Assembly (NCBI GenBank): GCA_012729535.1
Contig: JAAYCY010000060.1
Location: 1 to 64,000, forward strand
Direction: 5' to 3'
DNA: 64,000 bases
From: Methanomicrobiales archaeon
GTDB taxonomy: Archaea > Halobacteriota > Methanomicrobia > Methanomicrobiales > Methanospirillaceae
Below, one piece after another: positions 46,856 through 56,329 of this stretch. The position numbers and the translations under genes are program-made. Under the pieces are notes generated by a model. The model was given only the letters and a program-made list of their open reading frames with translations, was not told the origin of the DNA and did not search any database. How positions within the stretch are numbered: position 1 is the stretch's first letter; each line of letters begins with the position of its first letter.

Positions 46856-47839
46856 GTGATAACCGCTCATATGATTCTTCCACCTGTGGAACCTGTAAGT
46901 CCGGACTGTCGGGTTGACTTTTTACTGGATAAGATGAGCAGAACTGGTTTTCAGGGAAGAAAACTGGGAGAATCGGTTTCTGTTATTAAACAGATGATCA
47001 TGGACCCCCGGGTTACAATAATCGTGGGGCTTTCAGGTGCAATGATTCCTGCAGGAATGCAGGAATGTCTTATTGAACTTCTTGAGCACCGGTTTATTGA
47101 CGTACTGGTTTCAACAGGTGCTAATATTTTTCACGATATCTGTGGCCATTGCGGGGTAAACCATTACCTTGGGTACCATCAGGCAGATGACCAGGAATTA
47201 TTTAAAAAGGGAATTGACAGGATATACGATGTTTTTGCATATGAGAATGAGTTTCGTGGTGTTGATTCCTTTATTGCATCATATGCAGCAACAATAACGA
47301 AATTCTCCGGTTCTTCAGCAGAATTTATCCGTCTGCTTGGACTGCATCTTTTGGAGATGTATCCCAAAGAGCGATCAGTTACCGGAGTGGCAGCAAAATT
47401 GGGTATTCCTGTTTTTATACCTGCACTTACTGATTCTTCGATAGGAATAGCCCTGGTCATGGCAAGAAGAAATGGTATTTCAATCTCAATTGACCAGCTG
47501 GCTGATGCGGATGAGTTAACCGGGTACGTGGAGCGCGCTCAATCTACCGGCGTGATCTACATTGGTGGTGGTGTTCCTAAAAATTTTATTCAACAGACGC
47601 AGGTTATTGCGTCAATTGATAATCATGGATGTGGGGGTCATGATTATGCAGTTCAATTTACAACTGACACACCTCAATATGGTGGTTTGTCAGGATGCAC
47701 GTTTGATGAAGCCATATCATGGGGAAAGGAGTCCTGCACCTGTAAAAAGGTTCAGTGCTTTTGTGATGCAACAATTGCACTCCCCTTTGTTACATCCGCT
47801 CTTCTGGCGTCGGGAATCTCACGAGGACATGAGGTTTGA
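46856..47839 (+). CDS. dys: Deoxyhypusine synthase
   Basis: NAD-dependent enzyme of about 327 aa that transfers an aminobutyl group from spermidine to a lysine of aIF5A, the first step to hypusine or deoxyhypusine. The active-site lysine lies in GGGVPKNFIQQ near residue 243; the STGANIFHDI and CGVNHYLG regions bind NAD. The GTG at 46856 and an in-frame ATG at 46871 are both possible starts; the ribosome site is weak. Spermidine genes speD and speE are in the same window. It follows the CBS cluster, with unclear functional meaning. Confidence 0.93.
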   Translation: MITAHMILPPVEPVSPDCRVDFLLDKMSRTGFQGRKLGESVSVIKQMIMDPRVTIIVGLSGAMIPAGMQECLIELLEHRFIDVLVSTGANIFHDICGHCGVNHYLGYHQADDQELFKKGIDRIYDVFAYENEFRGVDSFIASYAATITKFSGSSAEFIRLLGLHLLEMYPKERSVTGVAAKLGIPVFIPALTDSSIGIALVMARRNGISISIDQLADADELTGYVERAQSTGVIYIGGGVPKNFIQQTQVIASIDNHGCGGHDYAVQFTTDTPQYGGLSGCTFDEAISWGKESCTCKKVQCFCDATIALPFVTSALLASGISRGHEV

Positions 47840-47963
47840 ATATATGCTGATGAGAGTTGAGGATATCATAATCCTTATATGAGATTCTCATCCACATTAG
47901 TAAGCACAATTCCTGTAGCAGCAGATCATCTGTTGCGAGTGTCGATAAGATGCGATTTTGCAT

Positions 47964-48047
47964 GTTGAGGTAGCCAAGCCAGGTATGGCGCAGGGTTGCT
48001 AACCCTGTGTCCCTTGGGACTCGGGGGTTCAAATCCCTCCCTCAACG
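47964..48047 (+). tRNA. tRNA-Ser (GCT)
   Basis: Full cloverleaf of 84 nt. Acceptor arms GTTGAGG and CCTCAAC pair perfectly, with discriminator G at 48047. The anticodon stem CAGGG/CCCTG closes the loop TTGCTAA, giving anticodon GCT (reads AGC/AGU). A long variable arm (class II) and T arm with TTCAAAT follow. CCA is not encoded. It lies 35 bp before the S13 start codon, so it may be cut from the leader of the ribosomal transcript. Confidence 0.96.
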
Positions 48048-48082
48048 CTGACACGCAGGCAATTCCCGAAGTGAGGCATTGC

Positions 48083-48538
48083 ATGGCTCAGGATGACCAG
48101 GAGATAAACTACTTTGTCAGGGTTCATAATACCGACCTAGACGGGACAAAGCCCGTTCTTATTTCCCTGACCGGTATTAAAGGGGTCGGACGACACACTG
48201 CCAAGTTCATTACTGAAACTGCAGGTGTTGATAAAAAAGTATTGATGGGTAAATTAGATGAGGCATCTGTTGACCGGATTCGTGAAGTGGTAAGCAATTA
48301 TTCTGACCGTATCCCGGTATGGATGAGCAACCGGCCCAAGGATCTCTACACTGGTGTCAAGCGCCATCTGCTTGGAACTGACGTGACGATGACCGTTGAT
48401 GATGACATCAATCTTCTCAAAAAGATTCGTGCATATCGTGGTATCAGGCATGAAACGGGTCAGAAGGTCCGTGGGCAGCGCACCAAGTCTACCGGAAGAA
48501 CCGGTCTGATTGTCGGTGTTAAGAGAAAGAAAGCCTAG
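48083..48538 (+). CDS. rps13: Ribosomal protein S13 (uS13)
   Basis: A 151-aa small-subunit protein at the head of the small subunit contacting tRNA and 16S rRNA helices. The start MAQDDQE behind GTGAGG (48071-48076) gives the family length; the earlier frame runs through the tRNA gene and is rejected. The [15 protein letters not shown] and C-terminal [11 protein letters not shown] ends are conserved. First protein gene of the superoperon. Confidence 0.97.
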   Translation: MAQDDQEINYFVRVHNTDLDGTKPVLISLTGIKGVGRHTAKFITETAGVDKKVLMGKLDEASVDRIREVVSNYSDRIPVWMSNRPKDLYTGVKRHLLGTDVTMTVDDDINLLKKIRAYRGIRHETGQKVRGQRTKSTGRTGLIVGVKRKKA

Positions 48539-48550
48539 GCGGGATGAAAC

Positions 48551-49096
48551 ATGGGTTATCCAGGTAAAAATCATAAGCAGTACCAGACCCCTAAGCGTCC
48601 ATTTGAACTTTCCCGTATTGAGGAAGAGACCCGCCTTGTAATAGAGTATGGTCTTAGAAACAAGCGGGAAGTCTGGATTGCCAAGGGAGCTCTCCGGAAA
48701 TACCGGAAAGCAGCACGTGAGATCATAGCTCTCCAGTCCACTGGTTCAGATCAGGCACGAATTGACCGGAAAAAAGAGGAACTGATCGGTTCTCTGCAGC
48801 GTTCAGGGATGCTCTCTGAAAACGCTGACATTGATGGTGTGCTTGCACTAAAAGTCGAGCAACAGCTTGATCGGAGACTTCAGACTCAGGTATACCGCCG
48901 TGGGTTTGCCCGTTCACCAAAGCAGGCACGACAGTTTATTACACACGGGCATATTGCGATTGGTGGACGACGTGTCACCATTCCAGGTTATGTTGTTAAT
49001 GCGAAGGAACAGGAAGAGATTTCGTATTCCGGTTCTTCTCCACTGGTAAGTGATATTCACTCTGAACGCCAGCGAATTGCAAAGGTTGGGAGATAA
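48551..49096 (+). CDS. rps4: Ribosomal protein S4 (uS4)
   Basis: A 181-aa small-subunit assembly protein. It has the S4 RNA-binding domain ([20 protein letters not shown] at about 115-135) and the archaeal N-terminal [16 protein letters not shown]. It lies 12 bp after S13 and 2 bp before S11, in the conserved archaeal order. Confidence 0.97.
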   Translation: MGYPGKNHKQYQTPKRPFELSRIEEETRLVIEYGLRNKREVWIAKGALRKYRKAAREIIALQSTGSDQARIDRKKEELIGSLQRSGMLSENADIDGVLALKVEQQLDRRLQTQVYRRGFARSPKQARQFITHGHIAIGGRRVTIPGYVVNAKEQEEISYSGSSPLVSDIHSERQRIAKVGR

Positions 49097-49098
49097 TA

Positions 49099-49494
49099 AT
49101 GGCTGAAGGGAAGGAGAAATGGGGCGTTGCTCACATATACGCATCATTTAACAATACCATCATCACCGTTACGGATTTAACCGGTGCTGAAACTATTACC
49201 AAAAGTTCCGGAGGTATGGTTGTCAAGCAGGACCGGAATGAAAGTTCTCCGTACGCTGCCATGCAAATGGCAGGAAATGTGGCACAGGCAGCCAGAGAAA
49301 AAGGATTTGTAGGCCTTCATGTAAAGGTCCGGGCACCAGGACGTGGGAAGCAGCGTTCACCAGGCCCGGGAGCCCAGGCTGCAATTCGTGCACTTGCCCG
49401 TGCCGGAATGCGTATCGGACTCATTGAAGATGTGACTCCGGTACCTCATGACTCTATCAGGCCAAAAGGCGGGAGAAGGGGTCGTAGAGTCTGA
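49099..49494 (+). CDS. rps11: Ribosomal protein S11 (uS11)
   Basis: A 131-aa platform protein of the small subunit, contacting 16S rRNA near the mRNA exit. Conserved [18 protein letters not shown] and the C-terminal [12 protein letters not shown] are present. Its TGA shares one base with the ATG of rpoD (49494). Confidence 0.97.
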   Translation: MAEGKEKWGVAHIYASFNNTIITVTDLTGAETITKSSGGMVVKQDRNESSPYAAMQMAGNVAQAAREKGFVGLHVKVRAPGRGKQRSPGPGAQAAIRALARAGMRIGLIEDVTPVPHDSIRPKGGRRGRRV

Positions 49495-50312
49495 TGAAGA
49501 TCGAATTCAGCAGTCTTGAAGAGGGCATTTCAAAGTTTGCTCTGAACGATGTATCACTTGCGTTTGCAAATGCTCTTCGCCGGGCAATGATCAGTGAGGT
49601 CACGGCCTTTGCGATTGAAGATGTCAAGATATATGACAATACAAGTGCTCTCTTCGACGAAATTCTGACACACCGGCTTGGATTAATCCCGCTGGTGACT
49701 GATCCTGACAGTTTTGTCCCACGCAGCCGCTGCTCCTGTAATGGAGCCGGTTGTCCGCAATGCACGGTTATGTTCACTATGAGTGTTGAAGGACCGTGTG
49801 TTGTTATGTCCGGCGACCTGATCTCACAGGATGCTGTGGTGCGGCCTGCATTGGATAATATTCCCATTGTGAAACTTGAGAAGAACCAGAAGGTAGTGAT
49901 CGAAGCACAGGCATACATGGATCGGGGAATGGAACACGCGAAGTGGTCCCCTGTTACTGTATGCGGATATAAAAATTATCCGATAATTGTCCATAATGAA
50001 AAATGTGACGGTTGCGGACTTTGTGTGGAGGTCTGTCCAAAAGAAATTCTTGAAGTGAAAGGATCTGCAATTGGTGTAAAAGATGGTGCTCTTGAATCAT
50101 GTTCACTCTGCCGGCTCTGTGAGCAGGCTTGTCTTAACAGCGGCATTGGAGATGAACCCGCAATTCATATCGGAATGGATGATCGGCGTTTTCTCTTCAC
50201 AGTCGAGAGTGCTGGAGCATTACCAACTGTTGGAATTATCAGACAGGGACTGCTGTTTCTCAAAAATCAGTCAGATGAATTACACGAGGCTTTGAGTGAA
50301 ATTAGAGGGTAA
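49494..50312 (+). CDS. rpoD: RNA polymerase subunit D with ferredoxin-like domain
   Basis: A 272-aa subunit Rpo3, the counterpart of bacterial alpha and eukaryotic Rpb3, which starts polymerase assembly with subunits L, N and P. Residues about 1-45 and 215-270 form the dimer-like fold and about 46-165 the insert domain. Inside that insert a ferredoxin-like region (about 162-215) carries two complete four-cysteine motifs (CDGCGLCVEVCP and CSLCRLCEQACL), so two [4Fe-4S] clusters are possible. Some archaeal D subunits have none or one. It overlaps S11 by one base. Confidence 0.96.
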   Translation: MKIEFSSLEEGISKFALNDVSLAFANALRRAMISEVTAFAIEDVKIYDNTSALFDEILTHRLGLIPLVTDPDSFVPRSRCSCNGAGCPQCTVMFTMSVEGPCVVMSGDLISQDAVVRPALDNIPIVKLEKNQKVVIEAQAYMDRGMEHAKWSPVTVCGYKNYPIIVHNEKCDGCGLCVEVCPKEILEVKGSAIGVKDGALESCSLCRLCEQACLNSGIGDEPAIHIGMDDRRFLFTVESAGALPTVGIIRQGLLFLKNQSDELHEALSEIRG

Positions 50313-50317
50313 CGGGT

Positions 50318-50683
50318 ATGACCAGAAGGAATGATAAGTCCAATCCGCGCCTAGCCGAACTCATCAGACTCCTAAAACAGACGTCGCGTGAGAATGAAGT
50401 TGAGATCTGGGGCGATATCGCCCGCAGACTTGAAAAGTCACGGAAAAATTACGCGGAAGTGAATGTCAGCAAGATAAACCGGTATGCACAGGAAGGGGAA
50501 ACCCTGATTGTTCCGGGAAAAGTGCTGGGGAGTGGTGTTGTAGAGGCAGGTGTGACGGTAGCTGCACTGAGTTTTTCAGATGCTGCAATTAGCAAGATCA
50601 CCGGAGCAAACGGGCAGTGTATCAGTATTGAACAGCTGCTGTCCCTAAACCCGAAAGGGAGCAGGACCCGGATACTCAGGTAG
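50318..50683 (+). CDS. rpl18e: Ribosomal protein L18e (eL18)
   Basis: A 121-aa large-subunit protein with L15/L18e fold. [23 protein letters not shown] is the typical N-terminal part and the RNRYAQEGE-like turn and [10 protein letters not shown] segments follow. It lies 5 bp after rpoD and 11 bp before L13. Confidence 0.95.
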   Translation: MTRRNDKSNPRLAELIRLLKQTSRENEVEIWGDIARRLEKSRKNYAEVNVSKINRYAQEGETLIVPGKVLGSGVVEAGVTVAALSFSDAAISKITGANGQCISIEQLLSLNPKGSRTRILR

Positions 50684-50694
50684 GTGTAAGACTC

Positions 50695-51117
50695 ATGGTA
50701 ACGGTAATTGACGGCGATGGCCTGCTTTTGGGGAGACTTGCGAGTACAGTTGCAAAACGTGCCCTGGCTGGAGAAGACATTGCAGTGGTTAATGCAGAAT
50801 TAGCAGTGGTGTCCGGTAGCCGAGCACGTGTCCTCGGCAATTATAAACAGAAACGCCAGCGCGGTTCACGAGAAGGTGGTCCGTTCTTCCCCAGAAGACC
50901 AGACCATATCCTGAAACGGACCATTCGTGGCATGATTCCCTACAAGCGTGAGCGGGGAATTGAGGCCATGAAGCGGATTAAAATTTATGTCGGTGTGCCC
51001 GATGAGTTATCAGGCCAGCCGAGTGAAACGATTAACGATGCAAGTAAGAAACGGCTGGGAAACCCGTCACATGTGACTCTTGGGGCAATCAGTACGTTCC
51101 TTGGAGCAAAATATTGA
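50695..51117 (+). CDS. rpl13: Ribosomal protein L13 (uL13)
   Basis: A 140-aa early-assembly large-subunit protein. The [17 protein letters not shown]-terminus and the [21 protein letters not shown] region are conserved. It sits in the archaeal L18e-L13-S9 order, 11 bp from each neighbour. Confidence 0.96.
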   Translation: MVTVIDGDGLLLGRLASTVAKRALAGEDIAVVNAELAVVSGSRARVLGNYKQKRQRGSREGGPFFPRRPDHILKRTIRGMIPYKRERGIEAMKRIKIYVGVPDELSGQPSETINDASKKRLGNPSHVTLGAISTFLGAKY

Positions 51118-51131
51118 TCAGGTGACCTTTG

Positions 51132-51530
51132 ATGAAAATAATCAATACTAGTGGGAAAAGAAAAACCGCGGTCGCCCGGGCAACATTCCGGCCAGGTAAA
51201 GGAGTTGTCAGAGTAAACTCGTTTGCCCTTGATGTGTTCTCCACCGAGCTTGTCAGAATGAAGATCTCTGAACCACTTCAGCTTCTTCCAGGAGTGCTGG
51301 AGGGTGTGGATGTCTCAATTAAAGTATCAGGCGGAGGAATCATGGGGCAGGCAGAGGCTGTACGCACAGCACTTGCCAGAGGAATTGTGAAATGGCATAA
51401 CGATCCCCGCATGAAAGATGTTTATCATGTTTACGATCGTAGTCTTCTCGTAAATGATTCACGTCAGAAAGAAGCCAAGAAGCCACATGGTCGTGGGGCA
51501 CGTAAGAAATTCCAGAAATCATACCGGTGA
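51132..51530 (+). CDS. rps9: Ribosomal protein S9 (uS9)
   Basis: A 132-aa small-subunit protein whose basic C-terminal tail ends in KKFQKSYR, reaching the P-site tRNA. The SGKRKTAVARATFRPGKG N-terminus is typical. The ATG at 51132 follows GGTGA; an in-frame TTG at 51129 would add one residue only. Confidence 0.96.
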   Translation: MKIINTSGKRKTAVARATFRPGKGVVRVNSFALDVFSTELVRMKISEPLQLLPGVLEGVDVSIKVSGGGIMGQAEAVRTALARGIVKWHNDPRMKDVYHVYDRSLLVNDSRQKEAKKPHGRGARKKFQKSYR

Positions 51531-51570
51531 GCTTTATATCTATGAACTATAACATTAGTGGAGCAATCAT

Positions 51571-51759
51571 ATGATACCGGTTCGCTGTTTCACCTGCGGA
51601 AAGGTGATCTCCACTGCTTACGAGGAATATAAACGCCGTCGGGATGCGAACGAGGATCCAAAAATGATCCTCGACGATCTCGGTTTGGATCGGTATTGTT
51701 GCCGGCGTATGTTACTCACGCACAAGGAGATTATTGACGTTCTTAACCCATACCAATGA
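51571..51759 (+). CDS. rpoN: RNA polymerase subunit N
   Basis: A 62-aa zinc-binding subunit (Rpo10, like Rpb10). It has the RCFTCGKV pair and the CCRRML zinc pair typical of the family, and a VLNPY-type end. It contacts subunit D. Its stop is immediately followed by tRNA-Pro with no gap. Confidence 0.97.
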   Translation: MIPVRCFTCGKVISTAYEEYKRRRDANEDPKMILDDLGLDRYCCRRMLLTHKEIIDVLNPYQ

Positions 51760-51834
51760 GGGATCGTAGGGTAGCCTGGACCATCCTAGGGCGTTCGGGA
51801 CGCTCTGACCTGAGTTCGAATCTCAGCGATCCCA
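51760..51834 (+). tRNA. tRNA-Pro (CGG)
   Basis: A 75-nt cloverleaf. Acceptor arms GGGATCG and CGATCCC pair perfectly, with discriminator A. The anticodon stem GGGCG/CGCTC closes the loop TTCGGGA, giving anticodon CGG with G37, as expected for tRNA-Pro. The T arm CTGAG-TTCGAAT-CTCAG is intact. It begins directly after the rpoN stop and ends 33 bp before rpoK, so it must be excised from a message that carries both genes. No CCA is encoded. Confidence 0.96.
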
Positions 51835-51867
51835 TTCTTGTGCCAACGGATTTTTGAGGAGTTACGC

Positions 51868-52035
51868 ATGCAAATATATACTCGCTATGAGAAAGCGCGG
51901 ATTGTAGGCGCCCGGGCACTTCAGATATCAATGGGTGCCCCGATTCTTGTTGCATCTTCAAGTATTGATCCACTTGAGATAGCATTAGAAGAATTCGAGC
52001 GTGATGTCATCCCGATTACTGTAAAACGGAGATAA
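51868..52035 (+). CDS. rpoK: RNA polymerase subunit K
   Basis: A 55-aa subunit (Rpo6), the counterpart of bacterial omega and Rpb6, stabilising the large subunits. [21 protein letters not shown] and [11 protein letters not shown] are diagnostic. The ATG at 51868 follows a GAGGAG ribosome site; the longer frame from 51838 runs into the tRNA end and is rejected. Confidence 0.96.
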   Translation: MQIYTRYEKARIVGARALQISMGAPILVASSSIDPLEIALEEFERDVIPITVKRR

Positions 52036-52043
52036 TGGGCTGA

Positions 52044-53252
52044 ATGACTATCACGCGCACGATCACTCTGCGAATCATCCTCGATTCCCGGGGGAAGAAA
52101 ACGGTTGAAGCTGAGGTCCGAACAGAAGGTGGGTTTGGAAGAGCAGCAGCTCCTGGTGGAGCAAGTACTGGAATATTTGAAGCAGTAGTACGGGATCCGA
52201 CTGAAGCTGTTGCTGAAGCTGAGATACAGGTAATTCCTCATCTTATCGGGATAGATTCTTCAGATCAGACAGGTTTCGACTCACTACTTCACGAAATTGA
52301 TGGTACTGGAAATTTCTCCCGGATTGGAGCGAATGTTGCCGTTGCGTTATCACTTGCTTGTGCAAAAGCAGCAGCAGATTCGAAAAACATGCCATTATGG
52401 CAGCATCTGGGAGGAGTGTTTGTAAACCATGCTCCCCGCCCGCTAGGAAATGTAATCGGCGGCGGGGCACATGCACCTCATGCAACAGAAATCCAGGAGT
52501 TCCTGGTGGTTCCCACTGGATGTGATCGTGTTCGTGATGGAATATTCGCAAATGCCCGGGTTCATGCCCTTGTGCGTGAACTTCTGACAAAACGTGGAAT
52601 AAATGCAGGAAAAGGGGATGAAGGGGCATGGGCTCCCCCGATCTCTGATCCTGAAGCCTTTGAAATCCTTTCAGAAGCAGCAGATATTGCTTCAGGTGAA
52701 GCAGGATTCGACATAAGTCTTGGAATCGATGTCGCAGCAAGTCAACTCTATGATCCGGAAACAAAAATGTACCGGTACAGGGATGGGAGACTTCGTTCAT
52801 CAGAAGACCAGGTAACATACATAGCGGATCTCATCGATGAATATGAGCTGGTATATGTTGAGGATCCTCTGTATGAAGAAGATTTTGACGGATTTGCTGC
52901 TCTGAACAAGGAAACTGGAAACAGGTGTCTGATTTGTGGGGATGATCTTTTTGTCACAAACAAAAAGAGAATAAAAGAAGGTCTGAAACACACAAGCGCC
53001 AATTGCGTTCTTATTAAGCCCAATCAGATTGGAACCCTGACTGATACCTTTGACGCAATACAACTTGCGCAGGGTAATGGTCTTGAAACGGTAATGTCTC
53101 ATCGTTCAGGTGAAACGGAAGACGTAACAATTGCACATCTTGCGTGTGCATTTAATTCTGTATTTATAAAAACGGGGGTTGTCGGCGGGGAGCGGACAGC
53201 CAAACTGAATGAACTCATACGTATTGAGGAGAGTATCTATGAACGGAAATGA
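52044..53252 (+). CDS. eno: Enolase
   Basis: Phosphopyruvate hydratase of 402 aa in glycolysis and gluconeogenesis, cytoplasmic and Mg2+ dependent. Metal and catalytic residues lie in [13 protein letters not shown], the [14 protein letters not shown] region and [12 protein letters not shown], with the catalytic lysine in [14 protein letters not shown] and SHRSGETED near the end. It is 8 bp after rpoK and its end overlaps rps2 by 14 bp, the archaeal rpoK-eno-rps2 order. Confidence 0.96.
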   Translation: MTITRTITLRIILDSRGKKTVEAEVRTEGGFGRAAAPGGASTGIFEAVVRDPTEAVAEAEIQVIPHLIGIDSSDQTGFDSLLHEIDGTGNFSRIGANVAVALSLACAKAAADSKNMPLWQHLGGVFVNHAPRPLGNVIGGGAHAPHATEIQEFLVVPTGCDRVRDGIFANARVHALVRELLTKRGINAGKGDEGAWAPPISDPEAFEILSEAADIASGEAGFDISLGIDVAASQLYDPETKMYRYRDGRLRSSEDQVTYIADLIDEYELVYVEDPLYEEDFDGFAALNKETGNRCLICGDDLFVTNKKRIKEGLKHTSANCVLIKPNQIGTLTDTFDAIQLAQGNGLETVMSHRSGETEDVTIAHLACAFNSVFIKTGVVGGERTAKLNELIRIEESIYERK

Positions 53253-53847
53253 AATGGAGATTGAACTGAACGAACCACTGGTTTCAGTTGAAGAGTATCT
53301 TGCAGCAGGTGTACATATTGGTACCCAGCAGAAAAGCAGCGACATGAAAAAATTCATCTATCGCGTTCGCGGAGATGGATTATATATTCTTGACATCAGG
53401 GAAACTGATGAGCGGATAAAACTGGGAGCTAAGTTTTTATCCCAGTATGATCCTGCAAAAATCCTGATTATTACATCCCGTCAGTACGGACAGTATCCTG
53501 CTCGCAGATTTGCAGATTCTATTGGTGCAACCGCAATTATCGGGAGATATATTCCAGGTACCCTGACGAATCCACACCTTCCAAGGTATGCAGAACCTGA
53601 TGTTGTCGTCGTTACAGATCCTGTCAGCGATCTACAGATAATCAAGGAAGCAATTCAGGTAAGTATACCTGTTGTTGCACTCTGTGATACAAACAATATG
53701 ACAAGTCTTGTGGATGTTGTTATTCCAACCAACAATAAGGGTCGCAAAGCACTCTCCATGATATATTTCCTCCTGACAAAGGAGTTTCTTAGACACAAGG
53801 GATACAGCACATCTTTAACACCTGAAGATTTCGAAACTGAAATGTAA
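53239..53847 (+). CDS. rps2: Ribosomal protein S2 (uS2)
   Basis: A 202-aa small-subunit protein. The start ([10 protein letters not shown]) has a GAGGAG ribosome site inside enolase's end; the longer frame at 53209 adds ten unlikely residues. [20 protein letters not shown] and [20 protein letters not shown] are conserved, and the [11 protein letters not shown] region near the end is intact. Confidence 0.95.
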   Translation: MNGNEMEIELNEPLVSVEEYLAAGVHIGTQQKSSDMKKFIYRVRGDGLYILDIRETDERIKLGAKFLSQYDPAKILIITSRQYGQYPARRFADSIGATAIIGRYIPGTLTNPHLPRYAEPDVVVVTDPVSDLQIIKEAIQVSIPVVALCDTNNMTSLVDVVIPTNNKGRKALSMIYFLLTKEFLRHKGYSTSLTPEDFETEM

Positions 53848-53905
53848 GGTATCAGGATCAATAACACCGATATCCTGAAACGTAACCGGGATCAATCCCT
53901 CGTCC

Positions 53906-54700
53906 ATGATACGCAGGACAAGTACCGTTGCCGGGATGTTTTATCCCGGCAACCCTGATCAACTCAGGTACCTTCTGTCAGAACTCTTCAGGGGTTTACC
54001 ATCATCTGGCGATGCAGCAGGTATTGTATCACCTCATGCAGGGTATGTATACTCAGGTAGAACGTCAGCACAGGCGTTTTCTGCCATAAATGAATCGTTC
54101 AAGGGAACATTTCTGGTAATTGGTCCAAGTCATCGTGGGTTTTCAACCTGTATATCACAGATTCCATGGGAAACTCCTCTTGGACTTATTGAATCTGATA
54201 CGGATCTGGGAGCAGCACTAGAACTTCCGGTAGATGAACGGGCAATGAGTTTTGGGTCAGAAAACTCACTCGAGGTTCAGTTGCCTTTTATCCAATATCG
54301 ATTTCCCGGAGTCCGTGTTGTTCCCCTCATGATGGGTCATCAGACCCTTTCTGACGTATATAAAATCTCCTCCAAGATCATCAAGGCTCTTGAAATATAC
54401 AAAAAACCGGTAAAAATCGTGGCATCAAGTGACTTCTCTCATTATGTCTCTGCGGAAAAAGCATTCCGTGATGATCATTATGCTATTGAAGCGCTGGTTA
54501 AAATGGACATTCCAGAGTTTTTTTCCAGAATTCAGTCTTATAATATCACCGCATGTGGATATGGACCCATCGGGTGCATGATTGAGGTACTAAAGGCCCG
54601 GGGGAAAACCCGGTGCGATCTGCTCGGATATACCACTTCAGGGGAGACGAGTGGTGATTATGATCAGGTCGTAGGATATGCAGCATTGGCGGTGCAATAG
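53906..54700 (+). CDS. MEMO1-family protein (AmmeMemoRadiSam component B)
   Basis: A 264-aa protein of the MEMO family, a class III extradiol-dioxygenase-like fold. VSPHAGYVYSGRTSAQAFS holds a conserved His, followed by IGPSHRGFS and VASSDFSHY with two more; these could bind a metal. Related proteins occur with an AMMECR1-domain protein and a radical SAM enzyme, neither of which is in this window. It ends in the GTG of mevalonate kinase (one-base overlap), so its job may be tied to isoprenoid enzymes or to the ribosomal operon, but the chemistry is unproven. Confidence 0.9.
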   Translation: MIRRTSTVAGMFYPGNPDQLRYLLSELFRGLPSSGDAAGIVSPHAGYVYSGRTSAQAFSAINESFKGTFLVIGPSHRGFSTCISQIPWETPLGLIESDTDLGAALELPVDERAMSFGSENSLEVQLPFIQYRFPGVRVVPLMMGHQTLSDVYKISSKIIKALEIYKKPVKIVASSDFSHYVSAEKAFRDDHYAIEALVKMDIPEFFSRIQSYNITACGYGPIGCMIEVLKARGKTRCDLLGYTTSGETSGDYDQVVGYAALAVQ

Positions 54701-55569
54701 TGGCAACCTGGAGTGCACCTGGAAAAGTCTTTTTATTTGGAGAACACGCTGTTCTCTATGAAAAACCCGGTATAGCACTTGCCATAAGGCCGCGGGTATA
54801 TGTAACCGTCAGAAAAACAAATCATCCCCACCATGCAAAATCCCCATATATCGATCAATGTTTTCGTGAGTTCGGGGTAAAGGGGAGTGTATATATTAAT
54901 TCCCAGCTTCCAAGTTCTTCCGGTCTTGGATCGTCAGCAGCGGTTACTGTCGCAACGCTTGCTGCAATAAATGATGAGTTTGACCTCGCGAGAAACAGAG
55001 AACAGATAGCTGAAATGGCCTGGAAAATCGAGAAAAAAGTTCAAAAGGGTCGGGCCAGTGCAACAGATACAACCGTTTCAACCTATGGAGGTATGTTTCT
55101 GATAAAAGGGGGATCACGCAAGCGCCTGGCTCCTCAAAATTATCACCTTGTAGTAGGAAATTCCCAGGTTTCACATTCAACAACCAGAATGGTTGAGAAA
55201 GTTGCAGAAACAAGACAGAAACATCCTACAATAATTAATCCGATACTCGATTCAATTGAAGCGATTGTTATGGATGCAATGAAGCATCTTGATGAACCTG
55301 CATATCTTGGAAAACTCATGGATATGAATCACAGTCTTCTTGAAACCCTGGGTGTTGGTCACCCACAATTGTCAAGACTTGTACTTGCGGCACGATCCAC
55401 CGGTGCACATGGTGCAAAGATAACTGGGGCTGGTGGAGGAGGATGCATGGTAGCCCTTGCTCCAAAAAATATCCGTGCACGTATTGCCGGCGCAATTGAG
55501 GTCTTTGACGGCCGGGCAATCATAACCTGTCTTGACACGGAAGGACTCAGAAAGGAGCGGGATGCCTGA
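54700..55569 (+). CDS. mvk: Mevalonate kinase
   Basis: GHMP kinase of 289 aa that phosphorylates mevalonate in archaeal isoprenoid synthesis. The ATP-binding GHMP motif is PSSSGLGSSAAVT at about residue 68, the N-terminal GEHAVLYEKP and the C-terminal TGAGGGGCMVAL are present. The GTG start shares one base with the MEMO stop. It overlaps ipk by 8 bp. In archaea a decarboxylase step forms isopentenyl phosphate before ipk acts. Confidence 0.96.
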   Translation: MATWSAPGKVFLFGEHAVLYEKPGIALAIRPRVYVTVRKTNHPHHAKSPYIDQCFREFGVKGSVYINSQLPSSSGLGSSAAVTVATLAAINDEFDLARNREQIAEMAWKIEKKVQKGRASATDTTVSTYGGMFLIKGGSRKRLAPQNYHLVVGNSQVSHSTTRMVEKVAETRQKHPTIINPILDSIEAIVMDAMKHLDEPAYLGKLMDMNHSLLETLGVGHPQLSRLVLAARSTGAHGAKITGAGGGGCMVALAPKNIRARIAGAIEVFDGRAIITCLDTEGLRKERDA

Positions 55570-56329
55570 TAGAACAATTCTGAAATTAGGGGGTAGTGTC
55601 ATCACGGATAAATCCGGTGGTGATGAGACCATCCGGATTGATACAATAACGGAAGTAGCCAGGGCTCTTACTTATTATCCGGATATATCCTTACTTCTTA
55701 TTCATGGTGCAGGTTCATGCGGACATCCGCAGGCAAAACAATATCATATCCAGGAAGGTGTCTCAAAAGAGAATAGAATAGGTATTTTTGAGACTCATCA
55801 GGCTGTTTCACGTTTGAATGAACTGGTTGTCAGGACTCTGCGAAAGGAAGGGATTGAGGCAATTAGTGTTCACCCGCTTCAGGGGATGGTTGCATCAGCT
55901 GGTGAACTATACGGCTCCTGCATGGATCATATCAATATTATGCTGAATCTTGGTATCGTTCCGGTACTGCATGGAGATGTGGTCATGGATATGATAAAAG
56001 GAGCATGCATCGTTTCCGGTGATCAACTGATCAGGGTATTAGCGAAACAACTCGGCATGAAACGCATCGGGCTTGCAACTGATGTGCCGGGATTGCTGGA
56101 TGCTGATGGATTAGTTGTGAGGGAACTGCGTCGAAGCATGGCGCATACCATAAGGATTGGTGGCTCCGGACACGTAGACGTGACCGGAGGCATGCAGGGA
56201 AAAATATCTGAACTCCTGCGTCTTGCAGATATGGGTATTGAATCTGATATCTTTCATATTTCGCGGCTTAAGGAGTTTTTAAGCGGGACTGATCATGGTG
56301 GAACCCGGATCATGCCGGAGGCAGAATGA
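55562..56329 (+). CDS. ipk: Isopentenyl phosphate kinase
   Basis: Amino-acid-kinase-fold enzyme of 255 aa converting isopentenyl phosphate to isopentenyl diphosphate, the hallmark step of the archaeal mevalonate pathway. KLGGSVITDK is the nucleotide-binding loop; the diagnostic His is in IHGAGSCGHPQAKQY near residue 52. The start at 55562 matches the family; a frame from 55532 adds an unlikely N-end within mvk. It overlaps fni by 4 bp. Confidence 0.95.
   Translation: MPDRTILKLGGSVITDKSGGDETIRIDTITEVARALTYYPDISLLLIHGAGSCGHPQAKQYHIQEGVSKENRIGIFETHQAVSRLNELVVRTLRKEGIEAISVHPLQGMVASAGELYGSCMDHINIMLNLGIVPVLHGDVVMDMIKGACIVSGDQLIRVLAKQLGMKRIGLATDVPGLLDADGLVVRELRRSMAHTIRIGGSGHVDVTGGMQGKISELLRLADMGIESDIFHISRLKEFLSGTDHGGTRIMPEAE

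Noticed and set aside
47879-47891. A 13-bp palindrome ATGAGATTCTCAT after deoxyhypusine synthase.
   Set aside because: No T run follows and it is not next to a clear promoter, so neither terminator nor operator can be argued with confidence.
47996-48082. N-terminal extension of S13 through the tRNA gene.
   Set aside because: The segment is the 3' half of tRNA-Ser and its spacer; GTGAGG fixes the later ATG.
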